Origin: Bacteroidota bacterium
GTDB taxonomy: Bacteria > Spirochaetota > Spirochaetia > JABMQR01
DNA length: 15,731 nt
Assembly (NCBI GenBank): GCA_013202335.1
Contig: JABMQR010000300.1
Span: 1-15,731 of the forward strand
Direction of reading: 5' to 3'
Positions 15,336 through 15,731 of this stretch are shown here, piece after piece (position 1 is the stretch's first letter; every line of letters begins with the position of its first letter). Under the pieces are notes generated by a model. The model saw only the letters and a list, made by a program, of their open reading frames with translations, did not search any database and was not told the origin of the DNA. Made by a program: the position numbers and the translations under genes.

Positions 15336-15607
15336 TTTATTATATGAAAACCAAATTGGGTTGAAACTACATTACTGACAGCTCCTGTACCAAGACGTTT
15401 TACCGCCGCTTCAAATGCCGGAACCATTTTCCCGGGACCAAACCACCCAAGATCTCCACCTTTACTCTTACTGGGACAAGTTGAATAATCCCGTGCAATT
15501 GCCTCAAATCTGGCACCTTGCCGTATTTTTTTTAAAAGCTGTTCTGCCAGCCCTCTCTGTTTTACTAATATATGACTTGCTTTCCATTCCATAACATATA
15601 CTATCAT
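15317..15607 (-). CDS. ppiC: Small cytoplasmic parvulin-type peptidyl-prolyl cis-trans isomerase
   Basis: PpiC-type parvulins catalyse cis-trans isomerisation of Xaa-Pro bonds during protein folding. The 96 residues form a single parvulin domain without signal peptide or chaperone arms, close to the 93 residues of E. coli PpiC (Par10). Family motifs run in order: ASHILV, then GARFEAIARDYSTCPS, KGGDLGWFGPGKMVPAFE and TQFGFHIIKL. The start is either ATG at 15607 or the in-frame ATG at 15592 (MEWKASHIL), which is nearer the family length; neither has a clear ribosome-binding site. It is divergent from the following gene with 48 bp between them, so promoters on the two strands must overlap there. 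About 140 bp separate its stop from the SDR gene in the same direction. Confidence 0.92.
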   Translation of the reverse strand: MIVYVMEWKASHILVKQRGLAEQLLKKIRQGARFEAIARDYSTCPSKSKGGDLGWFGPGKMVPAFEAAVKRLGTGAVSNVVSTQFGFHIIKLTGKR

Positions 15608-15619
15608 GTATAAAAAAGA

Positions 15620-15648
15620 TTGACCACCATGATAAATTTCCGTACTAT
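15620..15648 (+). promoter_or_regulatory. Candidate sigma70-type promoter for the gene at the right edge
   Basis: TTGACC (15620-15625), a 17-bp spacer and TACTAT (15643-15648) match the -35 and -10 consensus at five and four of six positions. Transcription would begin about one or two bases before the ATG at 15656, which implies a leaderless or near-leaderless mRNA. No Shine-Dalgarno sequence precedes that ATG, in keeping with this. Confidence 0.4.
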
Positions 15649-15655
15649 TACGTAT

Positions 15656-15731
15656 ATGAACATATCAAGAGATCCCTTTGGGAAAACAAAAGACGGAAAA
15701 AATATCGATGTAATCAGGATTGAGAATTCTC
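15656..15731 (+). CDS. galM: Probable aldose 1-epimerase (mutarotase), 5' fragment cut by window edge
   Basis: Only 25 codons are visible. The product begins MNISRDPFGKTKDGK and continues NIDVIRIENS. This resembles the N-terminus of GalM-type aldose 1-epimerases, which typically begin with a short strand containing FG-x-T-x-DG followed by a hydrophobic strand ending in x-L/I-x-N. GalM interconverts alpha and beta anomers of glucose or galactose. An in-frame ATG nine codons upstream (15629) is possible, but it lies inside the candidate promoter, so 15656 is preferred. The assignment rests on a short match and must be treated as tentative; the catalytic residues are outside the window. Confidence 0.55.
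   Translation, partial: MNISRDPFGKTKDGKNIDVIRIENS

Noticed and set aside
1..15731. CRISPR array, tRNA or rRNA genes, toxin-antitoxin or phage-defence cluster
   Set aside because: No regularly spaced direct repeats, no cloverleaf-like segments in the intergenic gaps, and no recognisable defence or toxin families among the real genes.

Overview
The window is bacterial DNA of moderate GC with one markedly AT-rich stretch at about 12.4-13.1 kb. The genes suggest a Gram-negative, cobalamin-making, probably anaerobic or microaerobic bacterium. Evidence for this is the late corrin-pathway pair, a DUF438/hemerythrin/PAS protein typical of anaerobes, and a periplasmic-glucan synthase. The phylum cannot be settled from the sequence alone; spirochaete-like or similar lineages are a guess.

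Layout. (1) At 1-2401, plus strand, are two tightly spaced late cobalamin genes: cobQ, cut by the left window edge, and cbiB. (2) They converge on a minus-strand block at 2404-12408. It holds an 8.7-kb ndvB/chvB-type cyclic beta-1,2-glucan synthase and, downstream of it, a DUF438-hemerythrin-PAS protein with its own probable upstream operator. (3) The AT-rich accessory stretch at 12409-14121 holds a 155-bp MITE-like fold-back element, a small orphan ORF, the C-terminal remnant of an IS4-type transposase, and a second copy of one MITE end just after that remnant. (4) From 14122 to the right edge are a minus-strand extended SDR oxidoreductase, a minus-strand small parvulin ppiC, and, divergent from it, the first 25 codons of a probable aldose 1-epimerase cut by the right edge.

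How the parts work together. CobQ amidates adenosyl-cobyrinic acid a,c-diamide to cobyric acid, and CbiB attaches the aminopropanol arm to make adenosylcobinamide (phosphate). NdvB starts, elongates, trims and cyclises beta-1,2-glucan at the inner membrane for the periplasm. The remaining genes are not obviously linked by pathway.

I found no defence island, CRISPR array, tRNA or obviously new multi-gene system. The most interesting signal is the MITE-like element. Its terminal inverted repeats are flanked by a 4-bp direct repeat. It carries a good sigma70-type promoter (extended -10, 17-bp spacer) aimed at ndvB, and one of its ends recurs beside the decayed IS4-type transposase. This suggests a small mobile element that may have supplied a promoter and a structured leader to the glucan synthase gene.
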